Shown here: positions 44,122-53,361 of the stretch, piece after piece
Position numbering within the stretch: the stretch's first letter is position 1
How the letters are laid out: each line of letters opens with the position of its first letter
Assembly: GCA_951812755.1 (NCBI GenBank)
Contig: OX638329.1
Coordinates: 915,339 to 979,338 of the forward strand
Reading direction: 5' to 3'
Length of the DNA stretch: 64,000 nucleotides
From: an uncultured Latescibacterota bacterium
GTDB taxonomy: Bacteria; Latescibacterota; UBA2968
Notes under the pieces: generated by a model
What the model was told of the DNA's origin: nothing
Databases searched by the model: none
What the model saw: the letters and a program-made list of their open reading frames with translations, nothing else
Made by a program: the position numbers and the translations under genes

Positions 44122-45537
44122 ATGTCTGATACGGTTTTGCGTTTCGCGCCGTCGCCTACAGGTGGGTTTCATGTGGGGAATGCGCGAACGGCGATTTTTA
44201 ATCATCTTTACGCGGAGCACTACAAGGCAAAGTTGTTGTTGCGCGTTGAGGATACGGATCGAGAGCGTTTTACAGAGTCGTCGCTTCAGACGATTCTGGA
44301 TGGTTTGAACTGGCTCGGTGTTGATTTTGACGCCGAGCCAGTGTTTCAGTCGGATAATGCCGAGGCGCATAAGCAAGCTGCGGCGCGTCTGGTGGAGACG
44401 GGTCATGCGTATTATGGCTATGAGACTGCGGAAGAGCTCGATGCGATGCGCAGGCAGGCGCAGGTCGAGAAGCGGCGCGTGCGCTATAATCGGGATTTGA
44501 CGCCGGAACAGCAGGCGGCTTATGAGGGGCGGCCCAGGGTTGTGCGGTTTAAGGTGCCTGTGGGTGAGACGGTTTGGCACGATCGCATTCGGGGGGTGCA
44601 GCGTTGGGATAATGCGGAGGTTGAGGATTTTGTTTTGTTGCGGCCCGATGGGTCCCCTGTTTACAATCTTGCGGTGGTGGTGGATGATCGCGATATGGGT
44701 GTGAATCTGGTGTTGCGGTCTGCGGACCATTTGTCGAATACACCCAAGCAGATTATGCTGTTTGAGGCACTTTCGTGGATGGTGCCGGAGTATGGACATT
44801 CGACGCTGATTTTAGGTCCCGATGGCAGCAAGTTGTCAAAGCGCCATGGTGCGACGACGATTTCGGAGTATCGGGAGCGGGGTTTTTTGTCGGATGCGAT
44901 GTTCAATTATCTCGCGCTGTTGGGATGGGCGCCCGGGGATGAGCGCGAGGTGTTTGCGCGGGATGAGTTGGTGGAGGTGTTTTCTGTTGAGGGGTTGCTC
45001 AAGAGAGACGCGATTTTTGATGAGAAGAAGCTGGTCTGGCTCAATGGCGAGCAGATGCGTCTTCGTCCGGTGGATGCGGTTCTGGACGATGCTGTTCCGA
45101 TCTGGATTGCGGAGGGGTGGCTTACAGAGGCAGAGGCTTCTGAGCGGCGGGATGAGTTGATGAAGATTGCGGAGTTGTTGCAGCCGCGGTTGCATACGCT
45201 TGAGGATTTGAAGCATACGGGTTATTTTTTTGTGGATCCGGATGTGTATGATGCAAAGACGGCAAAGAAGAACTGGAAGACGGATACGCCCGAGCGCGTT
45301 GAGTTGATGATTGAGCGTTTGCAGGATTTGGATTCGTTTGGCGAAGGCGAGATTGAGGGTGTGACGCGCACGCTATCTGGTGAATTGGGGATTTCGGCTT
45401 CCAGGCTGATTCATCCAACGCGGCTCGCGCTTTGCGGCGTTGGGTTTGGGCCGGGGTTGTTTGAGTTGATGGCTGTGCTCGGGCGGGAGACGTGTGTTCG
45501 CAGGCTGAAGAAGGCTCTGGAGGTTTTGGGGTCGTGA
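44122..45537 (+). CDS. gltX: Glutamyl-tRNA synthetase
   Basis: 471 residues, normal bacterial length. The HIGH-type signature is PSPTGGFHVGNARTA (11-25) and the KMSKS-type signature is GSKLSKRHG (about 234-242). LLRVEDTDRERF, YNLAVVVDD and ADHLSNTPKQ are further family boxes. It charges tRNA-Glu; as no glutaminyl-tRNA synthetase is visible it might also charge tRNA-Gln, which cannot be decided here. It sits between tRNA-Ser(GCU) and tRNA-Gln(CUG) on the same strand and may share their transcript. Confidence 0.95.
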   Translation: MSDTVLRFAPSPTGGFHVGNARTAIFNHLYAEHYKAKLLLRVEDTDRERFTESSLQTILDGLNWLGVDFDAEPVFQSDNAEAHKQAAARLVETGHAYYGYETAEELDAMRRQAQVEKRRVRYNRDLTPEQQAAYEGRPRVVRFKVPVGETVWHDRIRGVQRWDNAEVEDFVLLRPDGSPVYNLAVVVDDRDMGVNLVLRSADHLSNTPKQIMLFEALSWMVPEYGHSTLILGPDGSKLSKRHGATTISEYRERGFLSDAMFNYLALLGWAPGDEREVFARDELVEVFSVEGLLKRDAIFDEKKLVWLNGEQMRLRPVDAVLDDAVPIWIAEGWLTEAEASERRDELMKIAELLQPRLHTLEDLKHTGYFFVDPDVYDAKTAKKNWKTDTPERVELMIERLQDLDSFGEGEIEGVTRTLSGELGISASRLIHPTRLALCGVGFGPGLFELMAVLGRETCVRRLKKALEVLGS

Positions 45538-45563
45538 TGGGGAGCGTCATCCCGAAACATTAA

Positions 45564-47195
45564 TTATATATTTTTGCCCCCTCGTCTAATGGCAAGACAT
45601 GCGGCTCTGGACCGTAGGATCGGGGTTCGAATCCCTGGGGGGCAACCAACTACATCTTCTCGCTGAACTTTGATTCTGTCCGTTTCACTGGCAGAATCAA
45701 ACAAGGCGAGTTGAATCCCATCAGGGGTATAGATCAGATGGTTGATATGCATTTTTAGGAGGTCTTTTCGTTCCTCTGGTGTGGCTTCACCATATAGTTC
45801 CTCAAAGGTCGTAAGTTTTTGTTCCAACTGAGCAATTCTTGCGGCCTTTTGTTTTACCTCTGCCAGAGTTACTTCATTATCCATCATCTCCTGCTCTATT
45901 TGGCTTTTTTGCTTTTCTAAGTCCATAATTTTCTGAATGATGGTTTTAATGACATCCTTCCGTCCGGCGATACTTTCCACCAGAGCATCCAGCTTATTCT
46001 CGATATCTTTGAGAAGTCTTTGATAATTTTTCTGTGCTTGCATCAAGGATTTCATACGCTCTGAGTTATTTGTTGTCGCCTCAGCAACAAGGTCCTGGAC
46101 ACGTTTTTGATCATCACTGAGTTGAATTAACCGACCAGCGACTACTTTTTCAAGGGCTTGTGCGGACACAGGCTTCATTTTGCATTCCTTGTTGCCACGA
46201 TGAATTTTGCAGGTGCATTGATAGTAGAAATACGGCTTTTTCTGGTGGTTCATGCCGTAATAGGGTGTCATATAGAACTTGCACCATCCACATTTCACCA
46301 GACCTTGCAATAAGAAGGTATGCAGGTTTTGTTTTCTGCTTTTTGAGCGTTTGGCCCGTTTGGATTCTATAATGGCTTGCACTTTATTCCACAATTCCAT
46401 GGGAATAATGGGTTCCTGCTGGCCTTCATATACTTCACCGTTGTAATCAATTTTCCCAATATAAAATTGATTTTGCAGAATACGCATAATGTGTGTGTTA
46501 TTGAATTTTTTGCCAGAATGGACCTTATCCCTTCTCGATACATACGATTTCGTGCGATACCCTTTTTTGTTTATAACCTGTGCCGTGGCTCTAAAACTCT
46601 GCTCTTTCACATACGTACGAAAAATCAAGAGTACCAATTCTCGCTCTGCCTCATTGGGCTTTGGTACGCCTTTGTCATCTGGATCATTGTCATACCCAAG
46701 AACCTGCCCGCCATTATGCAGGCCCTTCTCTGCACGCCACAGCATTTTTTCTTTTGTACGCTCACTGGTGCGCTCCCGCTCAAATTCTGCTAAAGCCAAA
46801 GATTGTTTGAGAAGATACCGGCCTTCAGCGATTGATGTATCCCAATTTTCGTGTAGAGATATCAATTTTACTTTATGTTGCTCCAAAAATTCGTGAAAAT
46901 GGCAAAAGTCGATGAGAGACCTGCTGACACGATCACTCTTTGTGCATAACACCGCGTCAATCTTCCCCTGCTTAATGTCTTGAATCATTCGCTTGTATTC
47001 AGGACGATCCACGTTCTTGCCAGATTTGCCTTCTTCACGATAGATTGCCACCGCTTTCCATTCTTCCTCTGGCGGTGTGGTATTCTTGAGTTCGACATAT
47101 TTTTGAAGCTGATCAATTTGGGTATCCAGACTGCCATTTTTCACTTCGGCTTGCAGGTCGGTGGAAACCCGTGCATACAGACCATATTTAATCAC
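45564..47195 (-). CDS. Large serine recombinase at tRNA-Gln (integrase)
   Basis: 543 residues from GTG 47195, fixed by AAAGGAGG 5 bases upstream. The catalytic domain opens YGLYARVS (Ser11), with LCTKSDRVSRS and EFERERTSERTKE. The recombinase domain and a zinc ribbon follow (LVKCGWCKFYMTP ... QCTCKIHRGNKEC), then a long coiled coil at about 380-500. The final residues (GCPPGIRTPILRSRAACLAI onward) are the antisense translation of the tRNA-Gln gene, so the gene reads across the attachment site. It catalyses integration and excision of the element that fills the right part of the window. Confidence 0.92.
   Translation of the reverse strand: MIKYGLYARVSTDLQAEVKNGSLDTQIDQLQKYVELKNTTPPEEEWKAVAIYREEGKSGKNVDRPEYKRMIQDIKQGKIDAVLCTKSDRVSRSLIDFCHFHEFLEQHKVKLISLHENWDTSIAEGRYLLKQSLALAEFERERTSERTKEKMLWRAEKGLHNGGQVLGYDNDPDDKGVPKPNEAERELVLLIFRTYVKEQSFRATAQVINKKGYRTKSYVSRRDKVHSGKKFNNTHIMRILQNQFYIGKIDYNGEVYEGQQEPIIPMELWNKVQAIIESKRAKRSKSRKQNLHTFLLQGLVKCGWCKFYMTPYYGMNHQKKPYFYYQCTCKIHRGNKECKMKPVSAQALEKVVAGRLIQLSDDQKRVQDLVAEATTNNSERMKSLMQAQKNYQRLLKDIENKLDALVESIAGRKDVIKTIIQKIMDLEKQKSQIEQEMMDNEVTLAEVKQKAARIAQLEQKLTTFEELYGEATPEERKDLLKMHINHLIYTPDGIQLALFDSASETDRIKVQREDVVGCPPGIRTPILRSRAACLAIRRGGKNI
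45575..45648 (+). tRNA. tRNA-Gln(CUG), attachment site of the element
   Basis: 74 nt. Acceptor TGCCCCC pairs with GGGGGCA. The anticodon loop is CTCTGGA (anticodon CTG) in a TGCGG/CCGTA stem. The T-loop GTTCGAATCC is present, with discriminator A and CCA encoded. It lies entirely within the antisense 3' end of the serine recombinase gene. No second copy of the tRNA 3' end is visible in the window. Confidence 0.95.
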
Positions 47196-47381
47196 ATCTG
47201 CCTCCTTTGCCCTGTATTGTTTTATTTGGGAATTATATCCGATAATAACCATAAAACGGATTACGAATATATGCCCTGTTTATTTATCACAAATATAATT
47301 AAAAACAATACTTTATGCAATATCATTATTGTATATAATCTCCTTTTATTCTCTCGGGGCTTCCACTTATAGGAATACTGT

Positions 47382-47552
47382 TCATGAATGGTTTTCCAAC
47401 CATCGGAGATAAATAGTTTGGCAGAGATTTCGCAAGTGAGTTGTCCGCTCTTCGGGAGATAATTGAGCATAGGGGTTTTCGAGATTTGGAGAGCCTTCAT
47501 CTATGACCGTAACAGGGATATTGTCCCAGTCGATTTTTTTTCGTTTTGCCAT
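47382..47552 (-). CDS. Small conserved-looking protein of recombinase operon
   Basis: 56 residues, MAKRKKIDWDNIPVTVIDEG ... RNLCQTIYLRWLENHS. The charged N-terminus and LSPEERTTHL suggest a soluble small protein. It lies between the 54-residue gene and the recombinase on the same strand. A partly overlapping frame (47261-47500) is less likely because it has no ribosome-binding site. Function unknown, possibly a regulator of recombination. Confidence 0.6.
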   Translation of the reverse strand: MAKRKKIDWDNIPVTVIDEGSPNLENPYAQLSPEERTTHLRNLCQTIYLRWLENHS

Positions 47553-47638
47553 AACCACACTTGCCTTTCTTATCAGGTGTGGTTTTTCCTACTCCCTGAT
47601 ATGGTTTTTTGGGTTTTACTGCGGTTATTTTTCGAGTC

Positions 47639-47803
47639 TTATTTGTGTTGCATATCTTGCGCCGGGGCGTCTATTTTGATGCTTTGTTCTTGTACGACAT
47701 TGACCAGCTCACCTCGTTGAATGCGCAACGTAATCGAACCCCAGAAAGAGGTATCGAGTTCTTCCAGAAGTTGTGAAATTTTTTTGATTGTTTGTGTTTT
47801 CAT
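47639..47803 (-). CDS. YezD-like (DUF2292) small protein
   Basis: 54 residues, starting MKTQTIKKISQLLEELDTSF. The pattern ISQLLEEL..SFWGSITLRIQRGELVNVVQEQSIKI fits the YezD/DUF2292 family of tiny basic beta-strand proteins. GGAG precedes the ATG. It is first of three minus-strand genes ending with the recombinase. Family role unknown. Confidence 0.65.
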   Translation of the reverse strand: MKTQTIKKISQLLEELDTSFWGSITLRIQRGELVNVVQEQSIKIDAPAQDMQHK

Positions 47804-48509
47804 TTCTTCATCTCCTTCTGCTTGTTTTGTGAATTTTTAAATTTTAATTTGCGTTTCTTGGTATGCACCAGCATCTACGTTGCCGCACGCAGCGTTGGCA
47901 TTCAGCTTGGCCCACCCACTCGTGAGGGCTGACTCTGTCAACGTCACCTGCCAGTACAGGGAATGCATTAATTGTTCACGCTAATAAAATAAGCCCTACG
48001 AAAATAGATTTCCAACAAATTTAAGTGTAAAAAATGAACCGTTGGCTCAAGCAGACGCATACGGGGTAGCATCATTTGCCCCTTTGATCCCAGCATAATA
48101 TCCCGTGCGACTGCATGGGGACAACGCCTGCTGGGACATCATCTAATAGGGTGTCGTTTTGAGTACAATACACAAGCCCGTTGATCACAAACGATGAACA
48201 GGCCTGGGGGATAGGGTAAAATAAGCCGTCCCTCAGGCTCATTTACCGACCTGTTTTATACCGATTGATGGGCTGTTTTATTTAATCATTGATGCCAGCG
48301 CATGGCAGGCGTTGGGAGGTTAGCAAGTACGAAGTGAGGCGGGAAAATAAGACTCGACAAGGCGGGACCACCTATACTTCTCCTGTATAAAAAAAAGCGG
48401 GCCGTGTTTACGCACAGCCCAACATTTTAAATATGTCTTGGCACCAGACATCTATACGATACCAAATTCAGATGTTTGGGGTAAGCAAAGAAGTGTAGGA
48501 GATTGTAAT
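47804..48509. other. Non-coding stretch with hairpins
   Basis: No convincing gene. It contains an imperfect GCCCGTTGATC ... GATGAACAGGC hairpin near 48177-48215 and a partial GGGCCGTG ... CACAGCCC hairpin near 48401-48420, the latter probably a terminator remnant (A-run before it). Confidence 0.5.
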
Positions 48510-49010
48510 ATGATCAAAAAAATGCTTAAAATCTTTGGTTGCCTCTTGGTCATCGTGATCGTCTTTCGGATATTTTTCCCATATAAGAGCCACGACACAC
48601 AAGGGCAGTCACAGCAACCCGATGTATCTACGACTACACAACAGCCAGCACACACTCAAAAAGCGAAAGCTGCAATACAACAAGTCTTAAATGGCACACC
48701 TAAAGCCTCTACAGAAAAAATAACTGGTGAATGATGGGATCCAAAATGGAAACATTCTCTCAAGATTTACAAACGATCAGATAAGTTTTTTATGGATGAC
48801 AAATGGGGCACATCAGAAATGGAAAAGTGTTCTCCACCAAAATCTCACATGAAATTATCTGACTGGACAACATTTACTGAGATAGATCGTATCGGAGATC
48901 CCGACATCAAATATGCCATCAAGCATAGCGATGGGAGATTGTATTTTCATCTGAACTGTGAATTCGGACCTTGTGATCTCAACAGGGTTATGGAGAAAAT
49001 TAAAAAATAA
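48510..49010 (+). pseudogene. Small membrane protein gene interrupted by in-frame TGA
   Basis: From ATG 48510 (AGGAG upstream) a 74-residue protein begins with a membrane helix (MIKKMLKIFGCLLVIVIVFR) and a Ser/Thr/Gln linker, then meets TGA at 48732-48734. The same frame continues without a further stop for 91 codons (WDPKWKHSLKIYKRSDKFFM ... CDLNRVMEKIKK). Either one gene has acquired a nonsense codon or two small proteins are made, the second from ATG 48792, which lacks a good ribosome-binding site. Function unknown. Confidence 0.6.
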
Positions 49011-49040
49011 GGAAACTTTTCAATGGGGCGATAGTCAGAG

Positions 49041-49427
49041 TCAACGCCTTTCTCTCTTTCTTTTTTTTTCTCTTTGCCTACGTCTTTCTGCGACAATCTC
49101 GTAATATGGCCTTTTTCTTTTTGGCCGATCAATTAGCCAACATATGAGTGCTCCAGCACCTACTGATAGTGTGACAAGCCCAGCCTCCAATAAGTTACCA
49201 CTGGACTGCGTTGTTGTAGATGTTTGGACAGCCAAATTGAGAGAATCGTTCTCGTTCAGGAATGAACTATCTCCGGTAAAATACTGTGCTTGCTCCTCTT
49301 CTGTGGCAAACTTTTGCATATCACTCCTGGCAGCATCTTCTGCCAAGCCCATCGCATAGTCTCCATCGCCATATTCCTGTCTATAATCCTCGTAATACTC
49401 ATCACGTAAGGCAAAATAATCGGGCAT
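49041..49427 (-). CDS. Hypothetical single-pass membrane protein
   Basis: 128 residues from ATG 49427 (TAAGGAG upstream). The N-terminal half is acidic and soluble (MPDYFALRDEYYEDYRQEYG). One membrane helix, LLEAGLVTLSVGAGALICWLI, is followed by a highly basic Arg/Lys tail (RRRQREKKRKRERR). It lies 10 bp after the gene at 49438 and is probably in its operon. No family recognised. Confidence 0.6.
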   Translation of the reverse strand: MPDYFALRDEYYEDYRQEYGDGDYAMGLAEDAARSDMQKFATEEEQAQYFTGDSSFLNENDSLNLAVQTSTTTQSSGNLLEAGLVTLSVGAGALICWLIDRPKRKRPYYEIVAERRRQREKKRKRERR

Positions 49428-49437
49428 GGTTATCTCC

Positions 49438-50121
49438 TTAGAAATTAGACGCGGCTGCCTCATACTTCTGTCTCGCTGCTTCCCTTCTTTGTGCGAGCTC
49501 CGCTTGTTTCTTGGCTTTGTTTTCTTTCTCCTTTTTCGCAAAATGCACTGGATCCCTCACTGGCAACTCGGTGCTACTATAATGGATTGAGACCCCATAT
49601 TTACCGCTGTTACCTCTCAAAGCTTCATATTTATCATAGTTATGTGATAAGCTAATGCTTGTCTTACCATCCCTTGTATTCCAATACCAGGTAGGCTCTT
49701 TTGAGCTTATCCTATATACTCCATATTTATCTGCCAAAATGCTTGCAATTTGCACTTTAAGCGCAAAAGCCTCTGATTTTTCTAAACCATCGAAACGATA
49801 CATCCCCGTCCGAAGAGGTTGATCTTTAATAGGCCCACCATCCACATATAGGTAATACAATGAACATTTTTTACCGAAAATTTTCCCATCATACGTATCT
49901 GGCGCTAGTTCATCGGGCCCCCACGCCTCAGAGACTTCAACTTGCGCCCGCGTCATACCCCAATAAATGTTACGAAAATCACGGGCACGGTCCTTATCAA
50001 TGGACTCGAGAACAGCAGCTTTTAGTTCTGCATCCTGATAGTGGTCTGCTATAAACAAAAAGCATACCACTGCAAGACATACGGCGGCAAACATCGTTTT
50101 GCGATATTTAAGCTTAAACAC
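49438..50121 (-). CDS. Hypothetical membrane-anchored protein
   Basis: 227 residues from GTG 50121, chosen because AAAGGGAGG lies just upstream. An N-terminal membrane segment (MFAAVCLAVVCFLFIADHY) acts as anchor or signal. The periplasmic part has IYWGMTRAQVEVSEAWGPDE, a pattern seen in outer-membrane assembly and Ca-binding small proteins, and the C-terminus is a charged helix (KKEKENKAKKQAELAQRREA). No function can be given. It is followed by the 128-residue membrane protein. Confidence 0.6.
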   Translation of the reverse strand: MFKLKYRKTMFAAVCLAVVCFLFIADHYQDAELKAAVLESIDKDRARDFRNIYWGMTRAQVEVSEAWGPDELAPDTYDGKIFGKKCSLYYLYVDGGPIKDQPLRTGMYRFDGLEKSEAFALKVQIASILADKYGVYRISSKEPTWYWNTRDGKTSISLSHNYDKYEALRGNSGKYGVSIHYSSTELPVRDPVHFAKKEKENKAKKQAELAQRREAARQKYEAAASNF

Positions 50122-51393
50122 GGGACACCTCCCTTTGTAAGATGAACCGCCGCACCCACCTGTGAGTGTAAGGTAAAGTGCCTAAAATTCAGCACCTTGA
50201 CACAAAGTCAGCATTGACTTACCTTGCATCCACATTTATGATCTTGGTGAGTGCGATGGCTAAAAAATGTTACGGACATTTATGCTATGTATTCGCCATC
50301 TGCTGGAGGTCCCTGCACGGATCTCCAGTTTTTTATAAAATTATGGTGAAAAAGTTTAAGCTACCGACAAACAGAAAGCCCTGGCATTGCAAACTGTTTT
50401 GCAACTTGTCCGCCAGGGCTTAAGGATATTTCAGGAAGAAGAGTAAGGGTGTAACGGGTTGCCCCTATCGGCACTTAAAAAGGTGCCGGGCGGAGTTCAC
50501 CATTACGCAAACACATCTACGGAAGGTCCTACCTATTCACCTGAGCCGGGTGATCAAGACCGACCTTTGGTAAGGCTCTTATATTTAGTAGGTCACCCGA
50601 CCTGCGGGTGTTTGCCTAATGATGAACAAGAGCAATATAACCACACAGTGATACGTGTCAAAGAAATTATGGTACTGAACCTTCGGTACTTTTGTCTATG
50701 ATCCCAGAAAAATGGCACAAAAAGGCCCGTCAGTCATCACAGATTGATGGGCTTTTAGTTTTCTACATGAAGCATGCGCTCGTATGTATCGGCAGCAGGC
50801 TACGCATCCTTTGCCATTTTTGGGGGATTTTGTGGAGAAACGCGCTCTATTACCATGGCAACGCTGTTTTTTTGCTTTGCCCAACCCATTTATAGCTGTT
50901 CAGTGCCGACCAACGCACAAATAGACCGCGCAGTGAAAGCCTCAAATGTTGTCCAAGGCCCCTCGATAGCCCCTTTTCGCGTGTCACAGGCCCGCAAGTT
51001 GGCAGTTTTTTTCTGCAACACACCGCCAGGAAGGCCCCGAAAAAATAGATTTCCACCAAAAAGAAGGTACTCATTGAGAAAAAAATCGGTCAGGTGTCTG
51101 GACTTGACCCATTTTGGATGCTGTTGCCGAATGAGGAATTGGCAACAGGCGTCATTGCCACCATCCTGGGCGAATAGACTCGCCCTCGAGTACAAACAAA
51201 AGCCCGCCGATCTGTCATAGATCAGTGGGCTTTTTCTTTTGCGAATATCAGCATTTCCTGGCACAAAAACATTGACGGGGAATTGCCCGCCCTCAGTGAC
51301 AGGCAAAAAAGCTCTGGCAAGTGCCGATACACTCACCAGAGCAGATGAAACATGCACACCTTGACAGGTGCATCACCAAGAAAGGACAAGGCT
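50122..51393. other. 1.3-kb region with three terminator-like hairpins, no firm gene
   Basis: Hairpins: AAGCCCTGGC/GCCAGGGCTT (50376-50421, no T-run); GCCCGTCA/TGATGGGC with TTTT (50725-50756); GCCCGCCGATCT/AGATCAGTGGGC with a T-run (51202-51240). One short frame (about 51071-51179, ending LPNEELATGVIATILGE) looks protein-like but has no start codon with a ribosome-binding site. Three separate hairpins without genes suggest decayed or RNA-only units. Confidence 0.5.
51202..51240 (+). terminator. Rho-independent terminator
   Basis: GCCCGCCGATCT (51202-51213) pairs with AGATCAGTGGGC (51219-51230), followed by TTTTTCTTTT. An A-run on the left makes it possibly bidirectional. Confidence 0.8.
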
Positions 51394-51846
51394 ATGGACA
51401 CCGCAACAGAAAAACCCTCGCCACGCCAACGCGCTTTGCTCTCAAAGCTGATATTGTCCTCGGTCTTTTCGGCAGAGGAAGCACACAGAATAGCCGTATG
51501 GCTCGCTTCACCTGGCGCAACCAAAGAGAGAGCGACCGAAGTGATCGGCGACGCATTGTCGCGCATCAAAAAGCGGAATGAGGCTCAGAAAGATTCTGCC
51601 GGCCGCAAGGCCGAATATCACGCCAACAAAGACAATGGCGGTGGGGAATATCCCCCCAAACGCTACTCGCAAGATCATCCCCCCAATGGTGTAGATTCGG
51701 CCAATGGATCCGCACCTGAAACTTCACCAGTTCCATCACCAACTCGCAAAGCTGAAGATGAGCAGAAAATCTACCGCATCAATGGCGTGGATTACACCGA
51801 CAAAAACAAAGCTGCCGCCGCTGCATCAAAGGCAATTTTCGGATAA
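51394..51846 (+). CDS. Hypothetical element protein upstream of radC
   Basis: 150 residues from ATG 51394 (AAAGGA upstream). A helical N-terminal domain (SPRQRALLSKLILSSVFSAE and AHRIAVWLASPGATKERATE) is followed by a disordered Pro/Ser-rich middle and a C-terminal motif, IYRINGVDYTDKNKAAAAAS. The next gene, radC, begins with a similar phrase (MYKINGVHEVEQ). No known family. It starts a plus-strand run of element genes. Confidence 0.6.
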   Translation: MDTATEKPSPRQRALLSKLILSSVFSAEEAHRIAVWLASPGATKERATEVIGDALSRIKKRNEAQKDSAGRKAEYHANKDNGGGEYPPKRYSQDHPPNGVDSANGSAPETSPVPSPTRKAEDEQKIYRINGVDYTDKNKAAAAASKAIFG

Positions 51847-51856
51847 GGAGACTGGC

Positions 51857-52555
51857 ATGTATAAAATCAACGGAGTCCACGAAGTCGAACAGCCGATCTA
51901 CAAGATTCAACAGCGCGGTGCCGAGTCTCTACCCGATGAGGAATTGTTAGCGCTCGTCTTGCGAATCCCACAAAAGAATGACTGCAATGTGCTGGCAAAA
52001 CTGCGCGGCTTCTTAAGACGTAATCCCCTTCAATCCCTTGCCGACTTTCAGCTTGCGACACCACCAGGGCAAATTGTCAACCGCCAGCTTGTCGGCAATG
52101 ATTTGACAAAAGCGCAGTTGTTGAATTTGAAGGCCGTCATCGAGTTTGCCCGCCGCGTGCTTGACAAAGGGTTGGGCACAGAGCCGAGTATCACTTCGCC
52201 TGTTGATGTACTTCCCGAACTGCGCGGCATCAAAGACAAAAAGAGAGAATATTTTGTCGCTGTCTTTCTGAATGCTCGCAATCAGATCATCAATACGGAA
52301 ATCGTCAGCGTTGGCAGTCTATCTGCCTCTCTTGTGCATCCCCGCGAAGTTTTCTCCCCTGCCGTAGCATCTTCAGCCGCGAGTGTGATATTGGGACACA
52401 ACCATCCCAGTGGTGATGTAACACCGAGCCGTGAAGATATTGAACTTACGCGCCGCATTGTGCAGGCCGGTGAGATTATGGGCATTGAGGTACTTGACCA
52501 TCTAATCGTCGGTTCAGAGCGATTTCTTTCAATGAAAGAGGCCAACGTATTTTGA
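51857..52555 (+). CDS. radC: RadC-like JAMM/MPN domain protein
   Basis: 232 residues from ATG 51857 (AAGGAG). An N-terminal helix-hairpin-helix-like part (GAESLPDEELLALVLRI) is followed by the MPN+ domain with EIVSVGSL and the metal motif HNHPSGDVTPSREDIELT. RadC proteins are frequent on plasmids and integrative elements; a metal-dependent hydrolase or DNA role is proposed but unproven. GLGTEPSITSPVDVL marks the domain junction. It is part of the element's DNA-processing set with the Rad52-like gene. Confidence 0.92.
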   Translation: MYKINGVHEVEQPIYKIQQRGAESLPDEELLALVLRIPQKNDCNVLAKLRGFLRRNPLQSLADFQLATPPGQIVNRQLVGNDLTKAQLLNLKAVIEFARRVLDKGLGTEPSITSPVDVLPELRGIKDKKREYFVAVFLNARNQIINTEIVSVGSLSASLVHPREVFSPAVASSAASVILGHNHPSGDVTPSREDIELTRRIVQAGEIMGIEVLDHLIVGSERFLSMKEANVF

Positions 52556-52564
52556 ACACTCCCA

Positions 52565-52589
52565 GGCGGCGACCTGAAAAGTCGCCGCC
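52565..52589 (+). other. Perfect 9-bp stem-loop after radC
   Basis: GGCGGCGAC and GTCGCCGCC enclose a 7-base loop. No T-run follows, so it may be an mRNA processing or stability element rather than a terminator. Confidence 0.6.
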
Positions 52590-52610
52590 ACACACAAGAG
52601 GACTTTGACC

Positions 52611-52805
52611 ATGTGGATAGAGAATGGCAGACGATTGATTGCTCTTGAAGGCCGAGACATCAAACTGCATTGCCACGATATAGTCTTTGAAGGTGGCCGG
52701 AACATCGAAATTCTGCGCTATGAATCACCACAGGCCGCCAGCGTCCAATATGAGGCTATACGTGAACGTCTGGCCGTACAGAACAGAATCATTGTGCAGG
52801 AATAG
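52611..52805 (+). CDS. Small hypothetical protein
   Basis: 64 residues from ATG 52611 (AGAGGA upstream), beginning MWIENGRRLIALEGRDIKLH and containing EGGRNIEILRYESPQAASVQYEAI. It reads as a compact beta-rich protein. Similar short proteins with aspects of a sequence-context sensor occur in phage-like elements, but no family is recognised. Confidence 0.55.
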   Translation: MWIENGRRLIALEGRDIKLHCHDIVFEGGRNIEILRYESPQAASVQYEAIRERLAVQNRIIVQE

Positions 52806-52818
52806 AAAGGAACGTACA

Positions 52819-52993
52819 TGGCAGAAAAGACACCCCCCATCAGCCCGAAAAGTTCGTTGTCCGTTTGAAGTTCTTCGGGCTGGTCACATTAAAGCCAGAG
52901 GAATTTGTCGATAAACTCGAAAAGCTATGCCAGGAGTACACCGAATCGAAAGAGGAATACAACTTTTCGTGGGATACAGACTTTGCGGCCTGA
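52819..52993 (+). pseudogene. Small gene with frameshift at a C6 run
   Basis: ATG 52819 (AAAGGAA upstream) opens MAEKTP and then meets CCCCCC. In the starting frame it stops after 16 codons. The adjacent frame continues as a coherent protein, QPEKFVVRLKFFGLVTLKPE ... YNFSWDTDFAA. One extra C would join them into 58 residues. This is a sequence error, a real frameshift or slippage-controlled expression. Confidence 0.5.
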
Positions 52994-53013
52994 CCATTGA
53001 AAGGATCGCACCA

Positions 53014-53361
53014 ATGGCAAAATATGAAGATGCACCACCAGAGATCGCCGAGGCAATCAAACAATCCACCATCATCAAGGAGCCACACATGCCACAACCA
53101 GAGATCACATTCCGACATGGTTTGTGCAGTGCGAGTATCTTCGAGCAGGACTTCGACCGAGGCGGTGAGAAATTGACCGTCCGCACCGTCAGCTTTCAGC
53201 GCAGTTATTTGGACAAAGAGGGCAACTGGCAACAGACCAATTCCCTCAAGGTGAACGATATTCCCAAAGCAATTCTCGTTCTCCAAAAAAGTTACGAGTT
53301 TCTCACCAGCAACAGCTTTGCCGATGCTGGCGCCGATGTTGAACCAGATGTGGCGGCCTAA
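53014..53361 (+). CDS. Hypothetical element protein
   Basis: 115 residues from ATG 53014 (GAAAGGA upstream). The N-terminus MAKYEDAPPEIAEAIKQS is acidic. The core, ITFRHGLCSASIFEQDFDRG followed by LTVRTVSFQRSYLDKEGNWQ, predicts beta strands, and the end PKAILVLQKSYEFLTS is helical. It resembles small single-domain proteins that accompany recombination genes in integrative elements, but no family is named. The Rad52-like gene follows after a short doubtful frame. Confidence 0.55.
   Translation: MAKYEDAPPEIAEAIKQSTIIKEPHMPQPEITFRHGLCSASIFEQDFDRGGEKLTVRTVSFQRSYLDKEGNWQQTNSLKVNDIPKAILVLQKSYEFLTSNSFADAGADVEPDVAA

Noticed and set aside
45564-45655. C-terminal residues of the recombinase as a functional domain
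   Set aside because: They are the antisense translation of tRNA-Gln and so a by-product of the integration site.
47261-47500. 79-codon minus-strand frame upstream of the recombinase
   Set aside because: No Shine-Dalgarno and it overlaps the better-supported 56-codon frame starting at 47552.
50178-50423. 81-codon plus-strand frame
   Set aside because: It ends within a hairpin, has no ribosome-binding site and no protein-like periodicity; kept as part of a non-coding region.
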